Assembly: GCA_012931725.1 (NCBI GenBank)
Contig: CM022953.1
Location: forward strand, 60,033,354-60,097,353
DNA length: 64,000 bases
From: Litsea cubeba
Taxonomy: Eukaryota > Streptophyta > Magnoliopsida > Laurales > Lauraceae
Reading direction: 5' to 3'
This document shows positions 22,082 to 33,859 of the stretch, one piece after another (positions within the stretch are counted from its first letter, which is position 1; every line of letters begins with the position of its first letter). A program made the translations under genes and the position numbers. The notes below the pieces were generated by a model. The model did no database searches. It had not been told where the DNA came from and worked only from the letters and a program-made list of their open reading frames with translations.

Positions 22082-23590
22082 TGAAAGTCTGGGATCCTTA
22101 CCTTAGAGGGGGGGGGGTGAATAGGGTGAGCTACAGCTTAGTGACCAAAACGACCAATTTTAAACTTCTTTAATTTAACTAGTCACTTGTGATGAAACTA
22201 AAACAAAATGCGGAAGCTAATTAAATCAAACATCCAAGAATCACCACAACATGAGAATTTATAGTGGTTCGGCCTCAATGCCTACATCCACTACCGGCTT
22301 GTGATCCAACACCCCACCGGATTTCCACTATTTATGCTTTTTAAAGGGCTAAGCAATAACCTTTACAAAGATGTTTTTCAAGGCTAAACAACAACCTATC
22401 AATGTCCTTTTCTAGGCTAACCAATAACATTTACAAGATGCTTTTCTTAGGCTAAGTAATAACCTTTACAAGATGAAGATTTTCTCTCAAAGTAGTGTCT
22501 ACACAAACACTAGAAGAGATACAATTATAGCTCAATACATCTGCCTCTTAATTAGGCTAATATGAAAATTAAAACAAGTTTCAAACATACACTTACAATT
22601 AGCTAAGGTGAGTGCTCAAGGTGTATGAATGTTTACTTCAATCAATGTCTAAAAGGAAGCTCTTAAATGAATGCTTGATGCATTTAAAAATCTAAGCACA
22701 GAAATTAATGATTGAAGTGATGAACTAATCACATGAAATATTAAAACAACTTGGAAAGACATTCCTATCAAACTACACAAGTTGTATGAAAGTTAAAAGA
22801 CTAAAACACATGTGATTGGGACATGTGTGTTTGCAAAACAATCTAATATGCTTATGTGACTTTATGTTTGCAAAACGACTCAGTCAAAGCTAGAAATCAT
22901 GCTAATATAGAGTTTCAAAGGTTTGAACATGCATGGATTTCAAAAGGATGGAAATCAAACTCAACTTGGAAATATATACCTTTAAATCTCAAGGTTTTGG
23001 ATTTCCATTGACCCTCTAGCCTCTTAGCTCATTCCCCTTCCTTAGGCTTCAAAATGGTTCCAAAGGTTCACTCAACCAACCTCTTGAAAGAGAGGAATGA
23101 CATGGACTTAAATAGAAAAAACAGCCCAACGGCTAGTTTTCCCGGTCGACCCCATGACCCCTTGGTTGACCGGGTCCAACGGCTATATTTCCCAACGGCT
23201 AGTTGGCTCGGTCGATTGGGTGCATGGCTCGGTCGACCAGGTACACTGGCCTGGGAAGAGTTCCATTCAGATTTTTGAAAAACTGATTTATGAAACTAGA
23301 AACTCTAGGCCAATATGTTCCATGCATACTAAAATGATTCTAAAAAAGAGATATGTATGCAAAACATGAACCTCGAAGAATAACTTGATTTTTCAAAACT
23401 ATGCATGAAGAACTAGATTTTCGAAAGTGCATTATTAGTTCTAAAGGATGAAGTCTTTGAAAATCAAATGCATATGCAAATCTAAGATTTAGATTTCAAG
23501 GTTCAAATTACGATGCATGAGTGTGCAATCAGATGACGGTGAAAGTGAAAGTGCATCCATCAAATCAGCAATCATACAAAAGTCCTAACA
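22082..23590 (-). mobile_element. Solo LTR related to the gag-only element, minus orientation
   Basis: Perfect target duplications ATATC lie at 22077-22081 and 23591-23595. On the minus strand it starts TGTTAGGACTTTTG and ends GACTTTCA, like the LTR at 6314. About 22240-22480 resembles the reverse complement of 7760-7960 (the GGCATTGAGGCCGAACCACTA block and GGTTATTGCTTAGCC iterations). It is 1.5 kb long and clearly diverged, so it is a sister family. A GGTCGACC-type cluster lies at about 23141-23240, next to the putative promoter, as in the sister LTR. Confidence 0.9.
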
Positions 23591-23595
23591 ATATC

Positions 23596-24288
23596 TCCAT
23601 GGACTAAGCGTATCTGATTTGTTACAAATAGTGCTTCATATTTTGAATATAAGGCCAAATAAGGAGTTCAATTTTAGGTATTCAATTATTAAAAAACATA
23701 TTGTGATTTTATTTTTTTAAATGTTATCACCTATGTGGCTCTTAAAAAGTGCAGGTAGAATTGATGAAATTTCCTTCCACAAATTTCAATTATAGAACTA
23801 GGATATGGTGTCATTGTATTAGACATCAAATCATATATCAATTCTATAATAAGATTTTTTTCATCCATCAAAGTAGAAGGAAATTTTAGCAGTTTTGTTA
23901 TGATTTCTTCAAATTCAATTAAGTCTTATGTGAGGGGTGGTCTGTACACAGTACACCAAGGTCATATAACCACCTTTGTATTTTTCCATTGAATATTTGT
24001 TATTGGTCATTTAGAAATAAAAAATATTGCATTCATTGGAATACATAAATTATAGGGGTTTTTACCAAAAAAGTGTCTGTAAACTCGTATTATACAGATT
24101 TAGTGTGAAATACACGAAAATAACCATTTTAGTGTTCGTACGGTGATTTTTTACTCTTTTACCCTCCTTGTTTCGAACGACATCGTCATCTACATCCCTT
24201 TTTTTTACGACCTTTAGTTTCCTTTTCTAATTGGAGTGTTTCTAAAAGGAAATAAATCTTTAAATTATACTTTCCTTTTAGGACATCT
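23596..24288. other. Unassigned AT-rich segment
   Basis: This may contain the rest of the Gypsy A 5' LTR, but I see no match to 4986-5933. No gene is supported. The right edge is where similarity to the Copia B LTR begins. Confidence 0.5.
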
Positions 24289-24839
24289 ATGAGAATTAGA
24301 AGAGATAACCATTAAGGAAAGGAATCCCAAAGTGCTATAAAAAAGGAGGAGGCTTCCCCCTTGGACGTCCAACACATAGAGAGCCCTATCCCACACGTCC
24401 AGCCCTATTGTCTTCTTCATTGAAGAGATTTTCAGGTCTGAGATTTTTTCCATAGAAAAAAGTTCTCAAAACCCATCTAGAAATCTAGATTAAGATCCCA
24501 CCATCTTAGCCAATCAGATTTGGAAGTGAAATAGAGAAGAAGATCGAAAGCAATTCTACTGCAGAAAATTCCAGCAAGTTGTTTGCTAATTGCAAGTCTG
24601 AGTTCAGTCCTTTGGATCTTTTATTTCAGAGATTTGAAGTCTACACATCATCAAGGTAATAGTCTTCTTGAATCTCCCTTATTTATACACTTGTTGATCA
24701 TGAAACCATGGAGTTATTATGCGATCAATATGGCTGATTGGCGCTGCCCAGATCAGATTTTTTAAAATCTGTTATGTTACAAATCAGCCATGGACGTCCT
24801 TCCTTAGTGATGTCCAGATCTGAATCGCAGTTTCTTTCA
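24289..24839 (+). repeat. Copia B 5' LTR remnant
   Basis: It is collinear with the end of the 3' LTR (about 31905-32436) from the AAGGAAAGGAATCCCAAAG motif to CTTTCA. It includes the TATAAAAAA box at 24336. Upstream of 24289 the resemblance stops abruptly, so the U3 part was lost by deletion or replaced. Confidence 0.85.
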
Positions 24840-24840
24840 G

Positions 24841-24853
24841 TGGTATCAGAGCC
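24841..24853 (+). other. Copia B primer-binding site
   Basis: TGGTATCAGAGCC begins one base after the LTR end, complementary to initiator-Met tRNA. Confidence 0.9.
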
Positions 24854-26614
24854 ACTCCATGTGAAATCATGATCCCATGTTGTGTTTAATTAATCCTAGA
24901 TTGATTATGGGCATGGTGGCACCCTACTAAAGTTATATCAAGATTTCTTTATGTGATGCATGTTGTGTGCAAGTTTCATTAACATTGCTGGAATTTATTT
25001 TCTAGATTTGTTTAATGATGCATATAGTGTTTTGCATGCACTAACCTCTTTGTTTGCAGCCATATATTGCATCCTTGATGGTTCGCATAATTGTTATGTG
25101 GATTTGGATATTTTTTTCATTAGTTGGAAAGTGTACGATTGCGCGTTTAGCAATCATAGGAAGTTTTAATTCTTTCTTTACTTTTATTCCAACTAGTCTT
25201 GATGTAAGCTTTCTTAAAAAGCATAGGTATCTCCAATGTAATTTGTGGTTTTTCTTTTTATGGGTTTGCTTGTATAAATTTAATTTGTTGGAACAAGCAA
25301 GAAGAAGAAAGCTTCAAGCAAGATAAGTTGCAAGTAACCGGATTCCTTAGTGGTGGAGGAGACAAGACTTATTGGTGCAAGATAAGATCTATTTTTGATG
25401 TCCTAGTTCGATAAGGATTAGAAGTCCGAAGAGCAGGGAGCCATCAAGGATTGCATACTTTTATTTGCTCTTATATATAGAATGCATGCATGGATGCTTT
25501 ATGTAATTGCTATAATTGTCAACTAGAAACATGGCCACCATTAGGTTCTAAAATTGGCATTTTTTTATATTGGATTGTTTTTAGTTTGGCAAATTGTTTT
25601 AAACAGAACTTAGACCGGCACCTTCTATTTTGTCTAAGGTTTAAAATTGGATAGGGTTTAGTTTATCTTGGTACCCTTGGTTTCCAAAAGAGGCTAAACT
25701 AAAATCTAATTAGATGCTACCTATGGGTTCCCATAACCCAAGTTAGGTTTTTGATTCTTTAAAGGGATTTGCTCAAATGTTTTAAAGCAAAGGTTATTTA
25801 TTTTTAAGATGACTTAAATCATTGAGTCATAAATTTAATTAACTAAGTTTGCTAGATTTAAAAGAGTTTTTAAGTAAACAATGTAAAGGTCAAATAGTAT
25901 AAACCCTAGTGATAAATAATGAAGTGGGAGAGGGGTTTTTGGAAAGACCTCACGGCCTTCCATTTTCGGTTCATGTTATCTCATTAAGGTGTTAGTAGGA
26001 GCGGCCACCCCTTCGGTGGAGTTTTTTACTAAAGACCGCTTTGATGGGTTAATGGGTGAAATAATGTGAATATTCATAATGAGGTGTTAGTAGGAGCGGC
26101 CATCCCTTCGGTGGAGTTCTTTACTAAAGATCACTTCTATAGAATGTCAATAAAGTGTTGGTGGGAGCGGCCATCCCTTCGGTGGAGCTCTTTACTAAAG
26201 TTCACTTCTAGAATGGATAAAAGTCACTTCCCTTCGGAGGACTTAAATCATAGACATTCTGGAAAATTTCATAAGAGATGGTAAAACACTTGACATAAGA
26301 TGGTAATGACCTCTCCCTAGGAGTTAGAGTTATTTGTCATATGAGGCCAAACCAATCACTGATTGAACTGCCACTGGATATGTGTATCCAGATAGTGATA
26401 ATCCAAATAAGCATACCTTAATTCAACGTGACTGTAGGCTCGGCCATCCCTTCAATGGAGGGTCTATGAGGAGGTTGAAACACTGATACATTATGTTTGG
26501 GGTTAAATAATGTAAAAGGTTTTGTGCTTTGTTTTTCCTTTTATAACAAGCACCATATGCATGTTACATATATACTGCCTGTCTAATTATAAATCGTTTC
26601 ATATCCAGAGAGAG
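24854..26614 (+). other. Copia B untranslated leader
   Basis: 1.76 kb lie between primer site and gag ATG. Small open frames occur (24960-25169, 25054-25326) but have no family match, and their Phe/Ile-rich composition follows the T-rich DNA. The distal part contains an iterated hairpin module (25999-26458). A leader this long could carry RNA packaging and dimerisation signals. Confidence 0.7.
25999..26458 (+). repeat. Iterated CCCTTCGG hairpins in the Copia B leader
   Basis: Three near-tandem modules (25999-26024, 26094-26119, 26165-26190) read GAGCGGCCAYCCCTTCGGTG followed by GAG and a pyrimidine-rich end. Each folds as CCAYC / GGTGG around CCTTC, extended by GAGC pairing with GYYY (GTTT, GTTC, GCTC). 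Differences keep pairing through G-U wobble or compensating change. Shorter relatives are at 26222-26243 (AGTC...GACT and TCC/GGA around CTTC) and 26444-26458 (CCAT/ATGG). They lie within 650 nt of the gag start. A role in packaging, dimerisation or translation is inference. Confidence 0.65.
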
Positions 26615-27411
26615 ATGGGTAAAGATTCTTTTAGTCCGTTGATGAGCATTCTTCGTGAGAACAAACTGACTAGACCTAATTACATAGATTAGAAGAGAAA
26701 TCTTGACATAGTACTCACTGCTGAGGAGTACAAGTATGTCTTGTCGGAAACCTATCCTGATATTGATGTTAATTCTACTGATGACCAGTTAGAGGCTGAG
26801 AGGAAATGGAAGAAAGCGAATAGCATGGCTAAATGCTACATGCTTGCTTCCATGTCCAACGTGTTGCAAACACAGCACGAGTAAATGGACACAGCCTATG
26901 AAATCATGATATCCTTGTCTGAGATGTTCGCAAACAAAAGCAGGCCAGCTAGGCAAGCTGCTATAAGGACTATCATGAATACTAGGATGGCTGAGGGAAC
27001 ACCTGTCAGAGAGCATATGCTCAAGATGATGGATTATTTCAATGTAGCTGAAATTCTAGGAGCTGAGATTGATGCAGAGAGTCAAACTGATATGATTCTT
27101 GAAACTCTGCCGGACTCTTTCAATCAGTTCAAGCTCAATTTCAATATGAGCAAGATGGACATGACTCTATCTGAGTTAATGAAAGAACTCCAGGCGGCGG
27201 AGGCTATCATGAACCCAAAGCCCAAGCTCACTTTTTCCAGTCTTCCTCTAAACTAAACCCGAAAGGGAAGAAGTTCAAGAAGAACCAGAATAAGGGAAAA
27301 GGACAGAAAAGGGACAATACTGGTAAAAAGAATAAGGGTACAGATGGAAAGCCCGAAGGGAAATGCTTCAAGTGTGGCCTCAAAGGTCATTGGAAGAAAG
27401 ATTGTCCCAAG
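26615..27411 (+). pseudogene. Copia B gag (broken)
   Basis: The frame starts at the ATG at 26615 (MGKDSFSPLMS), the usual N-terminus of this copia gag type. An in-frame TAG follows in place of the conserved Trp after NYID, and a TAA at 26882-26884 stands in place of an expected Gln. The same frame then continues (26885-27256) through the conserved helical gag region (MISLSEMF, ETLPDSFNQFK). A frameshift at about 27225-27245 moves on to the zinc knuckle CFKCGLKGHWKKDC (27364-27405). Gag forms the particle and binds RNA through the knuckle. The breaks rule out function. Confidence 0.9.
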
Positions 27412-28740
27412 TTGCTAGCCTCAGTTAAGAAAGGTACATCTTTTTCATACTACATTGAAACTTGTCTGGTGGTTGATTCTACTGGTTCATGGATAGTAGA
27501 CTCAGGAGCCACTAATCATATCTGCAATTCATTGCAGGGGTTTCAGATAATGCAGAAGATTGAGAAAGGAGAGTTTGCCTTTAGAGTTAGAACTGGAGCT
27601 AAAGTTTGGGCAGTTGCAGTAGGCGTTGTTTCCTTACATTTTTCATGTGATAGGATATTAGTTTTAAATAATGTTTTCTATGTTCCGGACATGAGGAAGA
27701 ATTTAATTTCAGTTTCCAGACTCATTGAATTTAATTATTCAGTTTCCTTCCATTCTGGTGTTGATATCAGTAGAGATGGAAATATTATATGTTCCGGTAG
27801 AATGCATGACCACTTATTTTATATATATCTTATTGCTCCCACACTGCATAATGTACAACAAGAAAATTCAACTTCCCTTAAAAGGAAGGTATCTTCAATC
27901 AATGACACATATCTTTGGCACTTACGTTTGGGTCACATTAACCTAAAACGGATTCAGAGGTTGGTAGAAGATGGGCCTTTGAGCTCATTAAATTTCAAAC
28001 CTTTTCCTCAGTGCGAATCTTGTCTCAAGGGAAAGATGACCAAAAGGTCATTCTCTGGAAAGGGACTAAGGTCAAAGGAGTTGTTAGAATTGATTCACAC
28101 TGATGTGTGTGGTCTTATGAACAAACCGGCTCGAGGAGGGTATGAGTATTACATCACCTTCGCTGATGATTACTCTAGGTATGGATATGTGTACTTAATG
28201 CGACGCAAGTTTGAGGCGTTTGATAAATTCAAGCAATTCAAGGCTGAGGCAGAGTTATAACTAGGGAAACATATCAAAGCCCTTCGATCTGATCGAGCTG
28301 GCGAGTACCTCCTGGGTGAGTTCAAAGAGTACCTCACACAACATGGGATTGTGTCTCAGTTGTCTGCACCGGGTACACCCCAGCAAAATGGTGTAGCAGA
28401 GAGAAGAAACCGTACTCTTCTTGATATGGTAAGGTCCATGATGAGTCATGCAACCCTACCTATATCTTTTTGGGGATATGCCCTAGAAGCAGCAGCATAC
28501 ATTTTAAATCTGGTACCTTCTAAATCAGTGCCTAGGACACCGCAAGAAATGTGGACAGGCGAAAACCTAGTTTAAGACATATCCACATTTGGGGTTGTCC
28601 AGCCTATGTGCTGAATGATAAAGCTACCAAGCTAGAACCCAGATCGAAAATGTGCTACTTCATTGGGTATCCTAAGAGGAACGAGAGGTGGCATCTTTTA
28701 TCATCCAAAGGAGCAAAAAGTGCTTATCAGCACTCATGCT
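27412..28740 (+). pseudogene. Copia B protease and integrase (broken)
   Basis: The protease active site is in SWIVDSGATNHIC, with the catalytic Asp codon at about 27499. The pre-integrase zinc region has LWHLRLGHIN and CESCLKGKM (about 27915-28050). The integrase core has HTDVCG and FADDYSRYG (about 28096-28185), then ALRSDRAGEYL and the Glu-containing GTPQQNGVAERRNR (about 28371-28410). Stops or frameshifts fall at 28258 (CAA to TAA), about 28560 and about 28670. The substitution of Ala for the first Gly in SDRGGEYL-type motifs is also visible. Catalytic residues are recognisable but the polyprotein is broken. Confidence 0.9.
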
Positions 28741-30546
28741 AGGCACTTGGAGGATGATTATATGATGTACCAAGAGCTTAGTTATAAAGAAACCCTTGAG
28801 GAGATTCTTCCGGGATCTCCTATAACATCTGTACCAGGTCCTGAGGCGGTAGATGAACAGGATATTCCTTTTAACACTCCGGAGCCTCGTCGTAGTGGGA
28901 GAATTTCTAGACAGCCAGAAAGATATCTAGGAGTGTCTTTTAAGACAGACTCTGAAGATCTGGTTGAGGATCCTACTAGTTATGATGAAGCAGTAACGGA
29001 TATAGATGCTGACATGTGGCAGCAAGCGATGAAATCTAAAATGGATTCTTTGTATTCCAATCAAGTCTGGGAACTTGTAGATGCACCTGAAGGGATTAAA
29101 CCCATAGGGTGCAAGTGGATCTACAAGAGGAAGAGAGGAGTGGATGGGAAGGTGGAAACCTTCAAAGCAAGACTGGTGGCAAAAGGATATACTCAGAAAG
29201 AGGGTATCGATTATGAGGAAACCTTTTCACCAGTGGCTATGCTTAAGTCCATAAGGATTCTCTTGGCCATCGCATGTCATTATGACTATGAGATATGGCA
29301 GATGGATGTCAAGACAGCTTTTCTTAATGGAAGTCTTGACGAATGCATCTATATGATGCAACCAGAGGGCTTCATTGCTAGTGGCCAAGATAACATGGTT
29401 TGTAAACTTAAGAAGTCCATTTATGGACTTAAGCAAGCATCTAGAGCATGGAACATCAAGTTTAATCAGGCAGTCAAATCTTTTGGCTTTGATCAAAACA
29501 TTGATGAACCATGTGTGTATAAGAAAGGAAGTGGAAAAGCAGTTGCATTTTTAGTTCTGTATGTAGATGACATATTGCTCATTGGAAATGATGTAGGTAT
29601 ATTGTCATCTACAAATGTTTGATTATCCTCTCAATTTCAGATGAAGGATTTGGGTGAGGCCAGCTATATCTTAGGGATCAAGCTTTTGCGTGATCGCAAG
29701 AATAAGATGTTAGCCCTATCCCAATCTTCATATATTGAGAAGATATTGGTCAAGTTTAACATGCATGACTCTAAGAAGGGCTTGCTACCTTCTAGACATG
29801 GAGTACCACTGTCTCGAGATCAATGTCCAAAGACATATGAAGAGATAGAGAGCATGAGGAGAGTTCCATATGCATCCGCTGTTGGAAGCCTCATGTATGC
29901 TATGTTATGTACTAGACCAGATATTTGCTTTGCCGTTGGCATGGTCAGCAGATATCAGTCAAACCCTAGACCTATGCATTGGACAGCTGTTAAGCATATA
30001 TTCAAGTATCTTCGGAGAGCGAAAGATTATATGCTAACCTATCGTGCAGATGATCTAACGCCTTTGGCGTACACAGATTCTGATTTCCAATCTGATAGTG
30101 ATGCCAGAAAGTCTACTTCAGGATACGTCTTTACTCTGTCAGGAGGGGCTATATCATGGAGGAGTGTCAAGCAATCCTGTACTACTGATTCTACCATGGA
30201 AGCAAAGTATGCGGCGGCATCGGAAGCTACGAAGGAAGCAGTATGGCTCAGAAAATTTCTATTGGAATTGGGAGTTGTTTCTGCAGTGCAGAAACCGATT
30301 GTCATGTACTGCGACAACACTAGTGCTGTAGCACAGTGCAAAGAGCCCAGGAATCACAAGAAAGGAAAGCACATTCAGAGAAAGTACCACTTGATCCGGG
30401 AATTCATTCAGGATGGAGAAATAGTGGTGGAGCATATTGCCTCAGCAAATAACTTAGCTGACCCATTCACTAAGGCTCTTACTGAGAAAGTCTTTACTTC
30501 TCATGTTGAGTCTATGGGTGTTAGGTTAGGAAGTAGTGATCTTTAG
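28663..30546 (+). pseudogene. Copia B reverse transcriptase and RNase H (one internal stop)
   Basis: Reverse transcriptase spans about 29020-29860 with KWIYKRK, KARLVAKG, WQMDVKTAFLNG and the catalytic YVDDILLIGND (Tyr codon at about 29560). A TGA at 29620-29622 replaces the Trp normally found in the WLSSQF region, and the same frame resumes at once with MKDLGEASYILGI. RNase H (about 30058-30500) has YTDSDFQSD, STMEAKYAA and YCDNTSA, the Asp-Glu-Asp set, then the HIQRKYHLIRE motif. It ends at 30546, fourteen bases before the 3' LTR. Apart from the stop this is the best-preserved polymerase in the window. Confidence 0.92.
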
Positions 30547-30560
30547 TGCAAGTGAGAGTT
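30547..30560 (+). other. Copia B polypurine tract
   Basis: GCAAGTGAGAGTTT lies between the pol stop and the LTR start TGTTGGGATT. It matches, with substitutions, the GCAAGTGGGAGATT tract usual before this LTR type. Confidence 0.8.
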
Positions 30561-32436
30561 TGTTGGGATTAGTGTATGCCCTAAAGCCCACTAGCTGCAC
30601 TCTCATCTTTTGTTACTGGATATTTACTGGTTATTTAATGGAATGACTATTTTCTCTTTAAAAATGTATATATGTATGGTTGTGTAAGGCCCATTGTTTC
30701 TAGTAAATGAATTAGGTGTGTAGTGCCTACACACAGATAGGTCTGATTCATGGACACTGGAAACAACATATTTGTTCATAACTGAAAGATGGAGTTGGGC
30801 ACTTCATCTTGGTATAAGTTATAGTGAGAGACTCTCCTGTATTCAGGGTGACTTACCTAAGTCATGGGAGGACATTCCCGGATTTATCTCATTAGTGCAT
30901 ATGCAATGCATTGAACAGGACCATTATAGGTGTGATCTCTAAAATAGTACTATCACTGAGAGAGATCAAGTCACCTCATGCTACTGAGTGACCAGTGCTC
31001 TTAATCTTGAGCATTTGTGGATGAACTGATGAAGTCAAGTTCTTGTGCTTTAATTCACTATGGGTGAGATTCTTTCCATGGGTCAACAGCTCTGTGTTTT
31101 GGGTACTCGGACTTGATCAGTTGGGACGTGCAGATGCAATAAAGAGTCTATGCCATCTAATGATGGAATGATCGTCCCCTTAGAATTATCCGATTAATCA
31201 TCAAAATCTAAGATCTTAGTATATGGATGTTCCATATGGATATTGAACTTGTAGGTCGCTCCCTGGACCAAGAGAATGATATCCGGATGATGATTAAGTC
31301 AAGGATATGAAGTTCTAAGGTTTAGATGTAATCAAGAAGGTTGATAGTACATCTGATAACCTGACTTGATTATGGATGTTACATAGAGGGGCATTTAGGT
31401 CATTTTACTTAGTAGGTCGAAGACAACTGTCATTTTCTGACTAGCTTAATATCATATTAAATATTTGTCCCTGGAGTTCAACCATAACTCTTTAGTGGAA
31501 TGAGTTAAGGTTAAAATGGTCTTAATGTTGCTATGGGTTTAGCAAGTACATTTTGGTCATTTTGGGAGCCAAGGGCAAATATGTCTTTTGGTCCATTCTC
31601 TAGTCACTTTCCTAGATTGGCATGGTTTCCTAAGTTGTTTAGATGACATATGGTTGAATTATTTTAGTGGAAAAATAATTTTGAGTTTAAATTCAAATAG
31701 GCCTTTGATGGCATACATGAATTTAATTCTAAATAAATTATTTGTAGGCCATGGTGTGCATTATTATGTGGGACGTCCATAATGGGAATTCCATAGGTGA
31801 GGTTCCAACTTTGAGTAGGTCTCTCTACTTGGAAGGTTGGACTCCTCTTTGGATTAGTATTCCTATAGTAAAGTTTCCTTTTTGAATTAGAAACTTAAAT
31901 TAGTAAATTAGGAAAGGAATCCCAAAGTGCTATAAAAAAGGAGGAGGCTTCCCCCTTGGACGTCCAACACATAGAGAGCCCCTATCCCACACGTCCAACC
32001 CTATTGTCTCCTTCATTGAAGAGAGTTTCAGGTCTGAGATTTTTTTCATAGAAAAAAGTTCTCAAAACCCATCTAGAAATCTAGATTAAGATCCCACCAT
32101 CTTAGCCAATCAGATTTGGAAGTGAAATAAAGAAGAAGATCGAAAGCAATTCTACTGCAGAAAATTCCAGCAAGTTGTTTGCTAATTGCAAGTCTGAGTT
32201 CAGTCCTTTGGATCGTTTATTTCAGAGATTTGAAGTCTACACATCATCAAAGGTAATAGTCTTCTTGAATCTCCCTTATTTATACACTTGTTGATCATGA
32301 AACCATGGAGTTATTATGCGATCAATATGGCTGATTGGCGCTGCCCAGATCAGATTTTTTAAAATCTGTTATGTTACAAATCAGCCATGGACGTCCTTCC
32401 TTAGTGATGTCCAGATCTGAATCGCAGTTTCTTTCA
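30561..32436 (+). repeat. Copia B 3' LTR
   Basis: This is an 1876-bp LTR from TGTTGGGATTAGTG to GCAGTTTCTTTCA with a TATAAAAAA promoter box at 31931-31939. Its 3' end matches the 5' remnant exactly at the LTR/primer-site boundary, which fixes the end at 32436. In overall layout it resembles the solo LTRs of family S but is not the same family. Confidence 0.9.
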
Positions 32437-33703
32437 TTCCTCTCTCTCCCTTTTCCTCTCCCTCTCTGCATGCCTTCTCCGTTCCCCCCTTTCTCCTTCC
32501 CTCTCGCCTACTCTCTCCTTCCCTGTCGCTTCCTCTCTCCTTCCCTCGGCTCCCTGCTCTCTCTTTCCCTCTTCCTCTCCGGCTTGCGGGTGAAAGATTT
32601 CAGAGATTCTCAACCTTCGTTTTCTCGGATGCAAGGAAAAAAGGTAAGAGATTTCATTATCAGCTTCGGATCCTATCTCTTGCATTTCAAACTCGTGATT
32701 CTCTCACTTTCTTCATCTGATCTCGTGTTGATTTCGGAGATTGGAATCCCTTTACCCTTTCTTGGTGTTTTTTTTTTCAGATCGTCGTAGATTGGTTGAA
32801 AGTTTGCATCTTTCTTCACTAAGAAATTAGGGTTTTGCGAAAAATTTAGGGTTCGATGAGGAGTTTTGTTTATGATGTGTTTTGTATGCGATTAGGTTAT
32901 TTTCTTGTTTTGAGTTTCAAAGGAATTGCATGATTTGATCTTCTCTTTTATGGAATTAGATTTTTGGTGTTGTTGATTTTGCAGATAATTAGTTCGTGTT
33001 ATTTGATGGTATCTGTTATTGTTTATTGTTGTTTGCGTTGATAGAACTTCTGTGCCTGTTATCTATTTTGTAAATGATCTGACTGCCGGTTCTTCCTAAA
33101 CATTGGCCGTATCGATGATACTTATCATCAGCATATTGGCCATATCTGTGTGATTTTAAGGAAGCATAAGAAATTCTAACAATTGTCTAAAAACTTAGAA
33201 AAAGGGAAAATCCTAGAATTTGAAATTTAACTTATTCATCCCATTTTTGTGTGTGTCAATTTTTACACTGATATAAGATACCGTTTCCTACAAGATGGAT
33301 TCTGTCTAATTTTTAGCGATGCACAGTAAAGTTTTTGCCCTTTCTAAAGAATAGTCTGCAATTGCGTTACTCATGCTCAAGTGTGTTGCCTTCTAAATTC
33401 AATGTTCTTGTTATGAGTGTGGTTTCATAAACATGTACCATGTTTTTATGAAATAGAAACATGTGCCGTTAGTTTATTTTTATTCTTTTGAGGTTCTTAT
33501 TTAGTACGTGTGCAATCCTTAGATGACGGTTTTTTTTTAAATAATTGATCAACTACATCATTCAGGAATTAATTGCCTTTAATCTTGTGAATCAATAAAG
33601 ATGGACCTCAAGTGTAAACTTCAAACAATATTCTTTTTACACCTTTGTTTCTCGAGTCGCGCTGGAGAGTGCTTGAGCGTGTTTTCCCTTTAGAAACACC
33701 CAC
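32437..33703 (+). other. Gene-like first exon and intron start downstream of the Copia LTR
   Basis: A strongly CT-rich stretch (32437-32580), as in plant 5' leaders, is followed by an AG-rich coding-like end. A good splice donor AAG/GTAAGAG lies at 32643/32644 and T-rich intron-like DNA follows, with a possible acceptor TTTTGCAG at about 32976-32985. An ATG at 32629 would give only MQGKK before the donor. It may be the 5' end of the RPA-like gene found from 38415 onward, separated by Gypsy C, but that link is inference. The start coincides with the LTR end, so the native promoter may have been displaced. Confidence 0.45.
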
Positions 33704-33859
33704 TGTTGACACCAAAAATGTCACTTTGCCTCTTCAAGGTCCAAAGAGCTACATGAAGTCGCAACCTGCCATAAATAGGCAATGCTACTTCCAAAAAATC
33801 AAATCTTGTCAGAATCAAACAAAAACTGCAAGATCCTCCAAGACAGCCAAAAGAGGAGT

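Larger units (their letters stand above)
24289..32436 (+). mobile_element. Copia B, degenerate Ty1/copia retrotransposon with truncated 5' LTR
   Basis: The order is partial LTR, initiator-Met primer site, 1.8-kb leader, gag, protease, integrase, reverse transcriptase, RNase H, polypurine tract, full LTR. Integrase before reverse transcriptase defines copia. The 3' LTR is 1876 bp (30561-32436, TGTTGGGATTAG to CTTTCA), while only the last 551 bp survive at the 5' side, so no target duplication can be tested. Coding frames carry at least four in-frame stops and four frameshifts. The 3' LTR end directly abuts a gene-like leader at 32437. Confidence 0.9.

Noticed and set aside
30039..30341. 100-codon minus-strand frame
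   Set aside because: It is the antisense shadow of the Copia B RNase H domain, whose catalytic motifs are clear on the plus strand.
32335..32790. 151-codon plus-strand frame and overlapping minus-strand frame 32434-32685
   Set aside because: The translation is dominated by Ser/Pro/Leu/Phe (or Arg/Glu on the other strand), produced by the CT-rich leader. It starts inside the Copia LTR and runs through a splice donor.
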